Source: Microbacterium sp. CBA3102
GTDB taxonomy: Bacteria > Actinomycetota > Actinomycetes > Actinomycetales > Microbacteriaceae
NCBI RefSeq assembly: GCF_007954505.1
Contig: NZ_CP042412.1
Coordinates: forward strand, 62,001-126,000
Direction of reading: 5' to 3'
DNA length: 64,000 bases
Position 1 is the stretch's first letter. Every line of letters starts with the position of its first letter. The notes beneath the pieces are model-generated. The model searched no databases, was not told the origin of the DNA, and was given only the letters and a program-made list of their open reading frames with translations. Shown piece after piece: positions 8,562 through 16,583 of this stretch. The position numbers and the translations under genes were made by a program.

Positions 8562-9878
8562 TCAGCTGCTCGGCCAGCCGGTCTCGATCTGCGTGAGCAC
8601 CTCATCGGTCGAGGTGCCGTTGACCCACGCGACCATACCCTTCCAGAAGGTCCCGGCGCCGACGGCACCAGGCATCAGGTCGGACGCGTCGAAGCGGAAG
8701 GTCGTGTCCGGGTCCTGCAGGATCTTGATGGTCTCCTGGAGGATCGGGTCCTTCGCGTTCGCAGGGTCGAGTCCGTTGTTGGCGGACGTGACGCCACCGA
8801 GGCTGACGCGGCTGTTCGCCCACTCGGGGCTGGACAGGTACGCGAGCACCTTCTGGGTCGCCTCGGAGTCGCTGAACCCGCCGACGATCTCACCGGCACC
8901 GGTCACGGCCGTGTCACCCTCGGACTCACCCGGGAGCATGAACGCCCAGATGTCGCCGTCCTCAGCGATCTCCGTGCCCTCCGGGAAGAAGCCGGAGAGG
9001 AAGGACGCCTGGTGGGTCAGTGCGCACGTGCCCTCGGCGAGGGCGGGAGCGACGTCACCGAATGCGGTCGAGTTGATCGAGCGCACGTCACCGAAACCGG
9101 CGTTCACGTTCGCCGGGTTCAGCAGGATCTCGCCGACCGAGTCGAACGCCGACTTGATCTGCGGGTCGGTGAACTTGACGTCGTTGGTGACCCACTGGTC
9201 GTAGACGTCCGGGCCGGACTGACGCAGCACGTAGTCCTCGACCCAGTCCGTTCCCGGCCAGCCGGTCGCCGTTCCGGACTCGAAACCGGCGCACCACGCG
9301 GGAGTGCCGGTCGCCGTCTGGATCGTCTCGGTCAGCGCGGACATCTCGTCGAGCGTCTTCGGAACCTCGACGCCCCACTCCGCGAACTTCGCCGGCGAGT
9401 ACCAGATCCAGCCCTTGACGTTGGCCATCAGCGGCGCCCCGTAGAAGGTGCCGTCGACGGTGCCGTAGTTCACCCAGTCCTCGGTCCAGTACTCGTTGGC
9501 GTTCTTCTCGACCTCTTCGGGAGCAGGCTTGAGGAAGTCGCGCTTGGCGAAGTCGGCGAACAGACCGGGCTGCGGGAAGATCGCGATGTCCGGCGGGTTC
9601 CCGCCCTGTGCGCGGGTACCGAGCTGCGTCTCGAAGTCCTGGCTGCCCTCGTACTTGATGGTGATGCCGTTCTCGTCGGCCCAGTCCTTCCAGGACTCCT
9701 GGAGGAGCTCCGCCTCCGAGTCGACGATCGTGCCGTAGATCGTGACAGTGGCGTCGCCACCATCACCACCGTCTGTGCCCGGCGCACCGCCGGGAGCCCC
9801 GCAGCCTGCGAGCGCGATGCCCGCGACCCCCAGCAGGGCGATCGGCGCGTAACGCCGGGAACGCTGTGACAGAGCCAT
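8562..9878 (-). CDS. Sugar-binding lipoprotein of ABC importer (AglE-like)
   Basis: A 438-residue extracellular solute-binding protein. A basic N-terminus, hydrophobic core and lipobox LAGC place the lipidated cysteine at residue 26; a Gly/Asp-rich linker follows. The mature part has the family 1 binding-protein pattern, including GTVDGTFYGAP and YSPAKFAEWG near residues 120-150 and FDASDLMPGAVGAGTFW close to the C-terminus. It would capture sugar at the membrane surface for the two permeases downstream. The ATG at 9878 has GAGGAG upstream; an earlier in-frame start would add 39 non-signal residues. Two LacI-type palindromes upstream and the divergent LacI gene suggest repression without inducer. 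Confidence 0.92.
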   Translation of the reverse strand: MALSQRSRRYAPIALLGVAGIALAGCGAPGGAPGTDGGDGGDATVTIYGTIVDSEAELLQESWKDWADENGITIKYEGSQDFETQLGTRAQGGNPPDIAIFPQPGLFADFAKRDFLKPAPEEVEKNANEYWTEDWVNYGTVDGTFYGAPLMANVKGWIWYSPAKFAEWGVEVPKTLDEMSALTETIQTATGTPAWCAGFESGTATGWPGTDWVEDYVLRQSGPDVYDQWVTNDVKFTDPQIKSAFDSVGEILLNPANVNAGFGDVRSINSTAFGDVAPALAEGTCALTHQASFLSGFFPEGTEIAEDGDIWAFMLPGESEGDTAVTGAGEIVGGFSDSEATQKVLAYLSSPEWANSRVSLGGVTSANNGLDPANAKDPILQETIKILQDPDTTFRFDASDLMPGAVGAGTFWKGMVAWVNGTSTDEVLTQIETGWPSS

Positions 9879-9941
9879 GTGAATTCTCCTCTTCGAGTAC
9901 AGGTTCCCTCCTGGTGCGACGCCACCCCGCGGCATCGTTAG

Positions 9942-9953
9942 GGAACCGATTCC
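9942..9953. promoter_or_regulatory. Candidate LacI-family operator 1
   Basis: GGAACCGATTCC, a 12-bp palindrome with central CG and one mismatch, 63 bp upstream of the binding-protein start. It is nearly identical to the site at 10066-10077. Confidence 0.65.
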
Positions 9954-10040
9954 AGGCCAACCTACTGTCCCTGTGCGCCCCCGCACAACACGCAAGGGTC
10001 ACAAGCTCGCAACCATTCGGCGCGCGGAACCTCCGGGCTT

Positions 10041-10052
10041 GGGAGCGCTCCC
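10041..10052. promoter_or_regulatory. Candidate LacI/CelR-like operator
   Basis: GGGAGCGCTCCC, a perfect 12-bp palindrome with central CG. It is the core of the 14-bp operator known for the cellulose/cellobiose repressor CelR of Thermobifida. It lies in the divergent binding-protein/LacI interval. Confidence 0.6.
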
Positions 10053-10065
10053 TCACCTCAGGCCT

Positions 10066-10077
10066 GGAACCGGTTCC
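10066..10077. promoter_or_regulatory. Candidate LacI-family operator 2
   Basis: GGAACCGGTTCC, a perfect palindrome with central CG, 86 bp before the LacI start. Together with the copy at 9942 it brackets both divergent promoters and could allow looping repression. A possible TACGCT -10 box for the LacI gene follows at about 10098. Confidence 0.7.
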
Positions 10078-10163
10078 TTTTTCCCTGCCCACGGGCTACG
10101 CTGACACCCGGCGCGCGCTACGCCGCCGCCCACGAAACCGCGTGATCAGGTCGAGGAGGACCG

Positions 10164-11168
10164 ATGAGCACGATCGCGGATGTCGCGTCGCGTGCCGGGG
10201 TGTCGAAGGCCACGGCGAGCCGCGCCCTGAGCGGACGGGGCTATGTCTCGGACGAGACGCGGACGCGCGTTGAGGTCGCCGCCCGCGAACTCGCCTACGT
10301 CGCGCACTCCTCCGCGACGAGTCTCGCGACGGGGCGGACGCAGACGGTCGGGATCGTCATGCCGCCCGTCGACCGCTGGTTCTTCGCCGAACTCCTCGCC
10401 GGGATCCAGGAGTCGCTGTTCGCCCTCGACTACGACCTCTCCCTCTACGGTGTGCCCGAGGGGTCGCAGACCAGGGAACGGCTGTTCGAGAACGTGCTGC
10501 CCGGCCGTCGTTTCGACGGGATCATCGCCGTCGGCATCCAGCCGAGCGCGCATGAGCTCGAGCGCCTGCAGCGCACGGGAAGGCCGCTGGTGAGCGTCGG
10601 GCCCTACGGCGAGGGCTCGAGCGCGGTCTCGATCGATGATGCGGCGGCCGCACGCATCGCGACCGAGCATCTGATCGAGCTCGGCCACACTGAGATCGCC
10701 TTCGTCGGCGGCCCGACAGACGCGATGGGACGGAGCTTCGGTGACACGCGGCGGCTCGACGGCTACCGCGACGCGCTGAGCGCCGCGGGACTCGCTTCGC
10801 ACGCCCGGGTCGCGGGCACGGCCCCGACCATGCCCGGCGGCTACACCGCGGCGGCGGGGCTGCTCGGCGATCGGCGAAACCGACCGACCGCGATCGTGGG
10901 CGTGTGCGACGAGGCCGCCATCGGGGCGATCATCGCCGCCCGCCGCCTGGGCATCGCCGTCCCCACCGAGCTCAGCGTCGTGGGCATCGATGACCACGAG
11001 CACGCGGACATGTTCGCCCTCACCACGATCGGGCAGTCCCCGAGGGAACAGGGTCACGAAGCCGTTCGCCTGCTGATGCAGCGGATCGACCGGCCGGACG
11101 CTCCGCAGGAGCATGTGGCTGCCGCTTCCGCCCTCGTGGTGCGCAACTCGACCGCTCCCCCGCGCTGA
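10164..11168 (+). CDS. LacI-family transcriptional regulator
   Basis: A 334-residue repressor. Residues 2-21 (TIADVASRAGVSKATASRAL) form the helix-turn-helix and residues about 50-60 the hinge helix. The rest is a periplasmic-binding-protein-like sugar sensor, with TVGIVMPP at the first strand, an ELGHTEIAFVGG segment, and GYRDAL and SVVGIDDHEHADM near the C-terminus. Divergent from the sugar ABC operon and separated from it by three CG-centred palindromes, it almost certainly controls that operon and itself. Start ATG follows GAGGAGGACCG. The effector sugar is unknown. Confidence 0.93.
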   Translation: MSTIADVASRAGVSKATASRALSGRGYVSDETRTRVEVAARELAYVAHSSATSLATGRTQTVGIVMPPVDRWFFAELLAGIQESLFALDYDLSLYGVPEGSQTRERLFENVLPGRRFDGIIAVGIQPSAHELERLQRTGRPLVSVGPYGEGSSAVSIDDAAAARIATEHLIELGHTEIAFVGGPTDAMGRSFGDTRRLDGYRDALSAAGLASHARVAGTAPTMPGGYTAAAGLLGDRRNRPTAIVGVCDEAAIGAIIAARRLGIAVPTELSVVGIDDHEHADMFALTTIGQSPREQGHEAVRLLMQRIDRPDAPQEHVAAASALVVRNSTAPPR

Positions 11169-11197
11169 CGACGGCCACGCGCGCGTCCCGGAACGCA

Positions 11198-11227
11198 CGA
11201 AGGCCCCGGGCGAACCCGGGGCCTTCG
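11198..11227. terminator. Bidirectional terminator between lacI-type gene and rplL
   Basis: CGAAGGCCCCGGG / CCCGGGGCCTTCG, a 13-bp perfect stem with a CGAA tetraloop, placed between two convergent genes (stops at 11168 and 11248). Confidence 0.85.
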
Positions 11228-11247
11228 CAGAAAACGCTGAAGCGTGA

Positions 11248-11631
11248 TTACTTGAGGGTAACCGTCGCGCCGGCCTCTTCGAGAGCAGCCTTGGCCTTCT
11301 CGGCGGTCTCCTTGTTGGCGCCCTCGAGGACGGCCTTCGGGGCACCGTCGACGACGGCCTTGGCCTCGCCGAGACCCAGCGAGGTGAGCTCGCGGACGGT
11401 CTTGATGACCTGGATCTTCTTGTCGCCAGCGGCCTCGAGGATGACGTCGAAGGAGTCCTTCTCTTCCTCAGCCTCAGCAGCGCCTGCGCCACCCGCAGCG
11501 CCGGCAACGGCGACGGGAGCAGCAGCGGTGACCTCGAACTTCTCCTCGAACGCCTTCACGAACTCGTTGAGCTCGATGAGGGTCAGGCCGGCGAACTGCT
11601 CGAGCAGTTCCTCGGTGGAAAGCTTCGCCAT
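11248..11631 (-). CDS. rplL: 50S ribosomal protein L7/L12
   Basis: A 127-residue stalk protein. An N-terminal dimerisation domain ([20 protein letters not shown]) is followed by an Ala/Gly/Val-rich hinge at about 38-55 and the conserved C-terminal domain with [10 protein letters not shown] and [21 protein letters not shown]. It recruits translation factors to the ribosome. It follows rplJ by 48 bp in the standard rplJL unit. Confidence 0.98.
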   Translation of the reverse strand: MAKLSTEELLEQFAGLTLIELNEFVKAFEEKFEVTAAAPVAVAGAAGGAGAAEAEEEKDSFDVILEAAGDKKIQVIKTVRELTSLGLGEAKAVVDGAPKAVLEGANKETAEKAKAALEEAGATVTLK

Positions 11632-11679
11632 GATGTATCTCCTAGATAGATGGGGTTTGTAGACGAGATCGCAGGTCGC

Positions 11680-12168
11680 TTACGCGGCCTCTGCGGTCTC
11701 CAGCTTTTCGCGAAGAGCGTCGATGGTGGCGGCAGCCTTGCCCATCGTCGCCTTCATCATGCCCGCAGCCTTCGCCAGCAGAACCTCACGGCTCTCGAGC
11801 GCGGCGTACTTGTTGACCTCGTCCGCGGTGAGGGCGTTGCCCTCGAAGATGCCGGACTTGATCACGAGAAGCGGGTTGGCCTTGGCGAAGTCACGCAGAG
11901 CCTTGGCGGTGGCGACGAAGTCACCGTGCACGAACGCGACAGCCGACGGACCCTTGAGGTCGTCGTCCAGCGCGGAGATGCCAGCCTTGTTGGCGGCGAT
12001 CTTGGTCAGCGTGTTCTTCACCACGGCGTACTCAGCGTCCTGACGGATGCTGTTGCGCAGCTCCTTGAGCTGGGCAACCGTCAGACCGCGGTACTCGGTC
12101 AGCAGAACGGCAGTCGAGTTCTCGAATGACTTCGTGAGCTCGGCGACCGATGCATCCTTCTGCGCCAT
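11680..12168 (-). CDS. rplJ: 50S ribosomal protein L10
   Basis: A 162-residue protein that anchors L7/L12 dimers to the ribosome. The N-terminal part has the family pattern [14 protein letters not shown], and the C-terminal Ala-rich helix binds L12. The ATG at 12168 (MAQKDAS) has AAGGAG eight bases upstream and is preferred to a GTG two codons earlier. A long leader with an attenuator-like stem precedes it, consistent with L10 autoregulation. Confidence 0.97.
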   Translation of the reverse strand: MAQKDASVAELTKSFENSTAVLLTEYRGLTVAQLKELRNSIRQDAEYAVVKNTLTKIAANKAGISALDDDLKGPSAVAFVHGDFVATAKALRDFAKANPLLVIKSGIFEGNALTADEVNKYAALESREVLLAKAAGMMKATMGKAAATIDALREKLETAEAA

Positions 12169-12171
12169 GGT

Positions 12172-12360
12172 CACTCCTTGGTGTGTACGAGGCGCCGCAC
12201 GGTGGTGGGGCGCCGACCTGGACCACCTGCATAGAAAAAGCTCCGGCGCAAGCGCACGGAGCTTTGGAAAGTTCGTGTCCTGCGCGGGCCCCTGCTGTGC
12301 AGAGCTTCGATCGTTGTGCGCATGTGCTCACGACGATGACCAGCGGTCTTCGGTTACGAC
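12172..12360 (-). ncRNA. rplJL leader (ribosomal L10 leader type)
   Basis: The untranslated stretch upstream of rplJ contains several short GC helices and, at 12233-12266, a terminator-like hairpin followed by TTTTTC. In other bacteria the L10 or L10(L12)4 complex binds such leaders and represses rplJL. The match here is by position and architecture, not by a covariance model. Confidence 0.6.
12233..12266 (-). terminator. Attenuator hairpin in the rplJ leader
   Basis: On the minus strand AAAGCTCCG (12265-12257) pairs with CGGAGCTTT (12245-12237). An inner GCGC pairing follows, and the stem ends in a T-run (12239-12235). This is a classical intrinsic terminator placed upstream of the structural genes. 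Confidence 0.75.
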
Positions 12361-12432
12361 AACTGTACCCGACGCATCCCCCTCCCCCAAATCCACCCCC
12401 GTCCCGTCCCCTCCCCTCCCCGGCCTCCGAAT

Positions 12433-12515
12433 GCCGACACCCCCTCTGAGCGCCGAGGCCCCTCCTGCGCCCCGCGAACCCGACGGGGTCTCGGCGGCGT
12501 GCGGGGGCGTCGACG
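12433..12515. repeat. Dispersed tandem-palindrome repeat, GTCGAGACCCCC family, copy 1
   Basis: Contains GCCGACACCCCCTC and GCCGAGGCCCC, then inverted GGGGTCTCGGCGG and GGGGGCGTCGACG. Related copies lie at 13598-13685, 53331-53414 and 60819-60900. It fills much of the 350-bp gap between the rplJ leader and the pseudogene, ending 4 bp before that gene's stop. The rest of the gap (12361-12432) is C-rich with no visible gene. Confidence 0.7.
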
Positions 12516-12519
12516 CGGG

Positions 12520-13502
12520 CTACCCGGGAGGGCGGATGCCGTACGCGGAGAGCGTGGCGCCGAGCGCATCCGGGGAGGCGATGTCGGACGACCCCCACCG
12601 GACCATCCGCCATCCGGTCACCCCTCGGATCGCGTCTTCCCGGCGCTTCTCCTCGAGCACGACCTCCTCGACGCTCCGTCCTCGGCGAAGGATGGCGTCG
12701 CGGTACTTGTCCTCTCCGTCGAACTCGCCGAAACAGTGCGAGCGACGGAACCCGAAATCGACCCAGTAGTCCTCGCCTCCCGGCCCGCGCACGTGCACCT
12801 GCAGTTCGGGCGCCGCGAAGCCGAGCCTGTGCAGCTGCAGGCGACTGACGCTCTCACCCGGCAGCTGTGCACGTCCGTCGGCGAACTCGATCACCCGTCG
12901 CGCCCGGCGCACGCCCCGCGAGTGCGAGCGGAGCGCTCGCACCATCATCCGTGCCCGCCAGCCCTCGACCGCCCCGGAGTCCTGGACCTGACCCGAGACG
13001 GCCTCGCGACGGAGTGCGGCATCCGCGGCGGACAACCCGACCTCCTCGCGGGTCAGGCAGGCCAGGTCGAGGATCGTGCGGTCGAGCGACGTGCACCTGA
13101 TGCCATCGACGTCGACGACCTCGGCGGGAGGAACCTCGACGTCGTGCCACATCACCCCGGACCGGGTCCTCCCATGCCGGGCCCCGGCGATGACCACATG
13201 CACCTTCCGAGGTGCCAGCCGGTACAACGGAAGGCCGTGCAGGACCGCGGCGGACGGCCCCCAGAACACCGGCCCCGGACCGTCGGAGTTGAGAGCGGTC
13301 GCAACCACCTCGACGAGATGACGCCCCTCGTTCCAGAGCCCGTCCCATCGGTCGGCCTCGACGTAGCGACCCCGGCGCACTCGGCGGAGGGACCCGCAGC
13401 GACACGCGATCCGATCTCCCGTTCCGTGTGCCCCTTCACGAGCAACTCGCCCCGCGTCCTGAGGAGCGAGCGGACGTCGGTGACATCGATCCTGTTCGGC
13501 AT
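12520..13502 (-). pseudogene. AbiEi/DUF559-like nuclease-fold gene with a frameshift
   Basis: Two overlapping minus-strand frames together make one recognisable protein. The first, from ATG 13502, gives MPNRIDVTDVRSLLRTRG and HTEREIGSRVAAG, a winged-helix start like the AbiEi antitoxin family. The second, from about 13395 down to 12520, continues with SLRRVRRGRYVEADRW and ends with an endonuclease-like DUF559/Vsr-type domain (YWVDFGFRRSHCFGEFDG, KYRDAI). One missing G in the GGG at 13393-13395 (CCC on the plus strand) explains the break. This family is common in Microbacteriaceae as a stand-alone gene of uncertain function. Either a real inactivating deletion or a sequencing error is possible. 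Confidence 0.75.
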
Positions 13503-13597
13503 CCCGTCATCGTGAGGCCTCCGACACCCCCTGCCACCGTCACTCACAGGGCCGATCCCAGGTCTCGACGTCGACCGATCGGTGCAGGAACAGTCGC

Positions 13598-13685
13598 CAC
13601 CGCCCCACACCCCCGCTGACCGTCCGCACCCCCGCTGAATCGCGCAAGCACGCGGGGGCGCGGACGAGCAGAGGGGGCGTCGACC
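13598..13685. repeat. Dispersed tandem-palindrome repeat, GTCGAGACCCCC family, copy 2
   Basis: A degenerate copy with CACCCCCGCTGACCGTCCG and CACCCCCGCTG, then CGGGGGCGCGGACG and GAGGGGGCGTCGACC. The remainder of 13503-13791 is a run of GGGAGGGGAGGGACGGGG-type low-complexity DNA with no gene. Confidence 0.6.
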
Positions 13686-13791
13686 GAAACGGGCGGGGAG
13701 GGAGGGGAGGGACGGGGAGGGACGGGGCGGGGCGGGAGGGAGGACGGCGTGTGGGAGAGGAAGGGTCGGCGAGCGGGGTTAGGGTCGAAGG

Positions 13792-14472
13792 GTGACCCCG
13801 GAACTCGCTGCACGCATCGTCGCGGACTCTCGCGATCGCGTGGCATGGATGCGGGCTCGCTCGCGCGGGATCACGGCCACCGACGTGGCCGGACTCACCT
13901 CCGAGAGGTCGATCGCCCGGGCTGCGGACTCGAAGCTCGGCGGCGGCCCGCGCTTCGGCGGCAACGCCTACACCGACCACGGTCGCCGTCGCGAACCCGA
14001 GATCGCCGCCTGGGTCGCCGCGACCCACGGCATCCTCCCCTCCTCCGCCCTCTTCCGCGCCGAGGTCGAGCACCGCCACCTCGCCACGCCCGACGGGATC
14101 GCGGTCGATGCCGAGGGCCGCGTGAAGCTCGCCGAGATCAAGACGACGAACAAGGCGTTCCGCGGGATCCCACGCACCTACCTGCGCCAGGTGTGGTGGC
14201 AGCAGCACGTGCTCGGCGCCGAGCGGACGCTGTTCGTGTGGGAGGAGCACGTCGACTTCGCCCCGATCCACGACGAGCCCCGGTGCGTGTGGATCGACCG
14301 GGACGACCGTGAGATCGCCAAGCTCGTCGGCCTCGCGACCGATCTCATCGACGAGCTCTATCGGCGCACGACCGGCCAACAGGTCCCGAGCCGGACCGCG
14401 GACCCTGCGATGAGCCGCCGCGAGCAGCTGCGCGAACGAGACGCCTTCCGCGCGCTGGCCCTCGCCGACTGA
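13792..14472 (+). CDS. YqaJ-like viral recombinase-family nuclease domain protein
   Basis: A 226-residue soluble protein with the PD-(D/E)XK exonuclease pattern of the YqaJ/lambda-exonuclease family: HGRRREPEIAAWV (63-75), PDGIAV with D101, AEIKTTNK with E115 and K117, and the QVWWQQHVLG helix (133-142). Phage members digest double-stranded DNA for recombination; chromosomal copies like this one, without a RecT partner, are of unknown role. The GTG start at 13792 follows GAAGG. It stands alone between a degenerate AbiEi-like gene and the SipW-type locus. Prophage origin is possible, but base composition is like its neighbours. Confidence 0.8.
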   Translation: MTPELAARIVADSRDRVAWMRARSRGITATDVAGLTSERSIARAADSKLGGGPRFGGNAYTDHGRRREPEIAAWVAATHGILPSSALFRAEVEHRHLATPDGIAVDAEGRVKLAEIKTTNKAFRGIPRTYLRQVWWQQHVLGAERTLFVWEEHVDFAPIHDEPRCVWIDRDDREIAKLVGLATDLIDELYRRTTGQQVPSRTADPAMSRREQLRERDAFRALALAD

Positions 14473-14523
14473 CGCTCGCCGACGGCCCCTCGCGCACCCC
14501 TGCGCGGGAGAGCAGGGTCCGGC

Positions 14524-15018
14524 TCAGGTGCAGGTGTTGTTGCCGCCGAGCCCGAACAGTCCGCCGACGGACAGGGAGCGCGTCGCCGCCGGCGAGACCC
14601 ACGATGTTCCGGGGTAGATGGTCTCGACCTTCACCGTGTTGGTCGAGCCCAGGAGGCTTCCCAGGAGCGTGTTCAGCAGTCCGGAACTGATCGTCGACGA
14701 GTACGTGTACGGCCCGGTCCCGGTCTGCGTGACGTTCGTGTTGTCCACGATGACGCCGTTGATGGAGAAGCGCTGTCGGAGCTTCACGGCGGGCGATGTC
14801 CACGTGATCGTGAACCCGGTGAAGGTCCCGAGGAAACTCGTCACCGTGCAGGATGCGACCACCGGGGTCGGGAGGGTCGCCGCGGTGAAGGCTCCCGCGC
14901 CGTACTCGCTGTCGGTGAACCTCGCCTCGGTCGACTCCACCGGTGGGAACGACGCGATTCCGACCAGGATCGCGACGCCGACCGCGCCCGCGAGGATCCG
15001 CCGCCGCCCGCCTTTCAT
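14524..15018 (-). CDS. SipW-dependent-type secreted protein (TasA/CalY-like)
   Basis: A 164-residue exported protein. The N-terminus (KGGRRRILAGAVGVAILVGIA) ends in STEARFTDSEYGAGAFTAATL, the signature of SipW-dependent signal peptides found on TasA/camelysin-like fibre proteins. The mature part is Thr/Ser/Gly-rich and beta-strand-like, with single cysteines near residue 57 and at the C-terminus that could form a disulfide. It begins with an ATGA overlap at the end of the preceding LAxTG-protein gene, so it is the last member of a translationally coupled four-gene operon. The dedicated signal peptidase of that operon is interrupted, so export here may be compromised. Confidence 0.8.
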   Translation of the reverse strand: MKGGRRRILAGAVGVAILVGIASFPPVESTEARFTDSEYGAGAFTAATLPTPVVASCTVTSFLGTFTGFTITWTSPAVKLRQRFSINGVIVDNTNVTQTGTGPYTYSSTISSGLLNTLLGSLLGSTNTVKVETIYPGTSWVSPAATRSLSVGGLFGLGGNNTCT

Positions 15019-15646
15019 GGCCGCTCTCCGAGTTCTGCCTCCGCCCGGCGCCGGCGTAGGACGGCGAGCGCACCGCCCCCACCGCGAGGAGCACTCCGCC
15101 GACGACCGCCCAGCGAGCCCCGGGCGCGGGGCCGGTGCTCGCGAGGCCTCCTCCGAGCCCGACGTCCGCGGTCTCCCCCGCCCCCGTCGCGATCACGCGC
15201 AGGTCGGTGCTGCCCGCGCCATCGGCCGGGTCGAGAGCGACGGAGAGGCGCAGATGGGCGGTGTCGGCGTCGCTGATCTCGGCGAGCGGGACCACCGCAC
15301 CGTCCCGCGGAATCCGCCACTCCGTGCGCAGCACCGTCTCCGACCCGGGGCATCCGGCATCGCGCCAGGCCCGCGAGCACGTCGAGATGTCGACGAGCAG
15401 TCGGGCCGTGCCGGTCGCACTCACGCCGATCCGCACCACACCGGGGTCGGGAGCATCCGCGCTCACAGCGACGTCCCATCGCACCGGTGCCCCGGGAAGC
15501 AGGCCGGCCGCGGCATCCCAGTCCGCCACCGAGACGAGGCGGAGCACCTCTCCCTGGATGACCTGCGTGGTCGGCGCCGCCCAGGCAGCGCTCGGCGTCA
15601 TGACCGCGGCGGCCGCGATCGTGAGGATCCCGAAGACACGCCTCAT
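15015..15646 (-). pseudogene. LAxTG-anchored surface protein, frameshifted before its membrane anchor ends
   Basis: From ATG 15646 the frame gives a clear signal peptide (MRRVFGILTIAAAAVM, cleavage near AWAA) and a 160-residue exported domain. A sorting signal follows, with LASTG and the hydrophobic stretch WAVVGGVLLAVGA. There the frame is lost. The expected continuation LAVLRRRRAEAELGERP with a stop at 15015 lies in another frame. Restoring one G to the five-G run at 15076-15080 joins the two exactly. LAxTG is the motif of class E sortases of high-GC actinobacteria. Without repair the protein would read on past its anchor, across the next gene, to about 14345. Confidence 0.78.
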
Positions 15647-16269
15647 CCGCCTCGCCCGCCTGCTCCGATACGACCGCCCCGATCCGCACGACGATGCGTG
15701 CGGGGCCAGAACGCCCAGACGACCAGCGTCGTCGCCGCCAGGGTCAGTGTGCCGAGCACGACGGGGTTGCCCATGCCGACGATCAGCGTCGCGACGCCGG
15801 GAACCGAGAACAGGACGATCCGCACGCTGGAGACCGTGTACGGGAAGGGATCCTCCGAGGCGTTCGCATCTCCGCGCATGGTGATGATCCGCTCTTCAGG
15901 CCCGACCCCGGGTGCGATGGTCGTGACGCGGTGCGTCACCGGAAGCTCTCCGACGCGGTCCACGGTCACGACGTCTCCGACCTCGATCCCACTCGCCGGG
16001 ATCCGCTGCACCACTGCGACGGATCCGGCGGGGATCGTGGGCGACATCGACCCCGTCCGGAACAGGATCAGGGTGATCTACGCCGTGAACGCCAGGACCA
16101 CGAGCACGATGCAGATCACGCCGGCCAGCGCGGCGAGCCAGAGGAGCGCATCGCCGATCGTCCGACCGGGCCGTGTTCGGACACGTGCCGGGGTCCGGAC
16201 GTCGGCGCCTTCGTCCGCGCGAATCCCTTCCGCCTGCGCGCGCGCACTGCGCCGGGTCAGCTGCGTCAC
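15643..16269 (-). pseudogene. SipW-type signal peptidase I, interrupted by an in-frame TAG
   Basis: An archaeal/SipW-type signal peptidase reads from GTG 16269. It has an N-terminal cytoplasmic part, then the helix DALLWLAALAGVICIVLVV, then AFTA and a TAG stop at 16078-16080. The same frame continues ITLILFRTGSMSPTIPAG, which holds the catalytic-serine motif (S of GSMSPT). It ends with RGDANASEDPFPY and a second helix, stopping at 15643 with an ATGA overlap onto the LAxTG gene. No start codon suits a functional second half because the catalytic motif sits directly at its first ATG (16047). The gene is therefore probably inactive unless the amber codon is read through. Confidence 0.8.
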
Positions 16270-16430
16270 GACGACGTCCCCTGGATGTGCCAGGTCTGGG
16301 ACATCGTGAGCCCCTGCGCGGCGTTGAGCGCGGTGGTCGGCAGCGTGACGGCGATGCAGTAGTTGACCTGCGCGGTGCCGTTGGCGCTCACCGCCTGGGT
16401 CGAGGCGCCTCCTGGTGTCCCCCTCAGGAA
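16266..16430 (-). pseudogene. 3' fragment of a SipW-dependent secreted protein gene
   Basis: A 54-codon open stretch ends in STQAVSANGTAQVNYC...AVTLP...GLTMSQTWHIQGTSS, the C-terminal pattern of TasA/camelysin-like proteins (compare 14524-15018). Its stop overlaps the GTG of the signal peptidase, so it was the upstream operon member. No start codon or signal peptide remains: the frame is closed by TGA at 16431-16433 and the similarity ends there, so the 5' part has been deleted. Confidence 0.65.
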
Positions 16431-16583
16431 TCAGGCGATCGCGTGGATGTCTGAGAACGGCTGCCCCTCAGAAGCCTCGCATCCCCGCTGTGCCCTCATC
16501 CTCATCCACGCCTCCGAACAGGACAAGGCGATTTCGCGCATGCTCCGCGCTCATCGCGCGCAGTCCCTCCGCGGTCGAAGATG

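Noticed and set aside
12361..12432. C-rich tract considered as a small gene or an rplJ promoter
   Set aside because: Low-complexity CCCCTCCCC-type DNA without start, ribosome site or a convincing -10 box.
13680..13745. GGGAGGGGAGGGACGGGG tract considered as a G-quadruplex regulator
   Set aside because: G-runs are present on the plus strand, but the same low-complexity pattern recurs in other gaps and no promoter element links it to the YqaJ gene; not strong enough to report as a feature.
14345..15014. Extension of the LAxTG protein to 433 residues across the following gene
   Set aside because: The added part is a wrong-frame reading beyond the frameshift at 15076-15080; the true C-terminus lies in the neighbouring frame ending at 15015.
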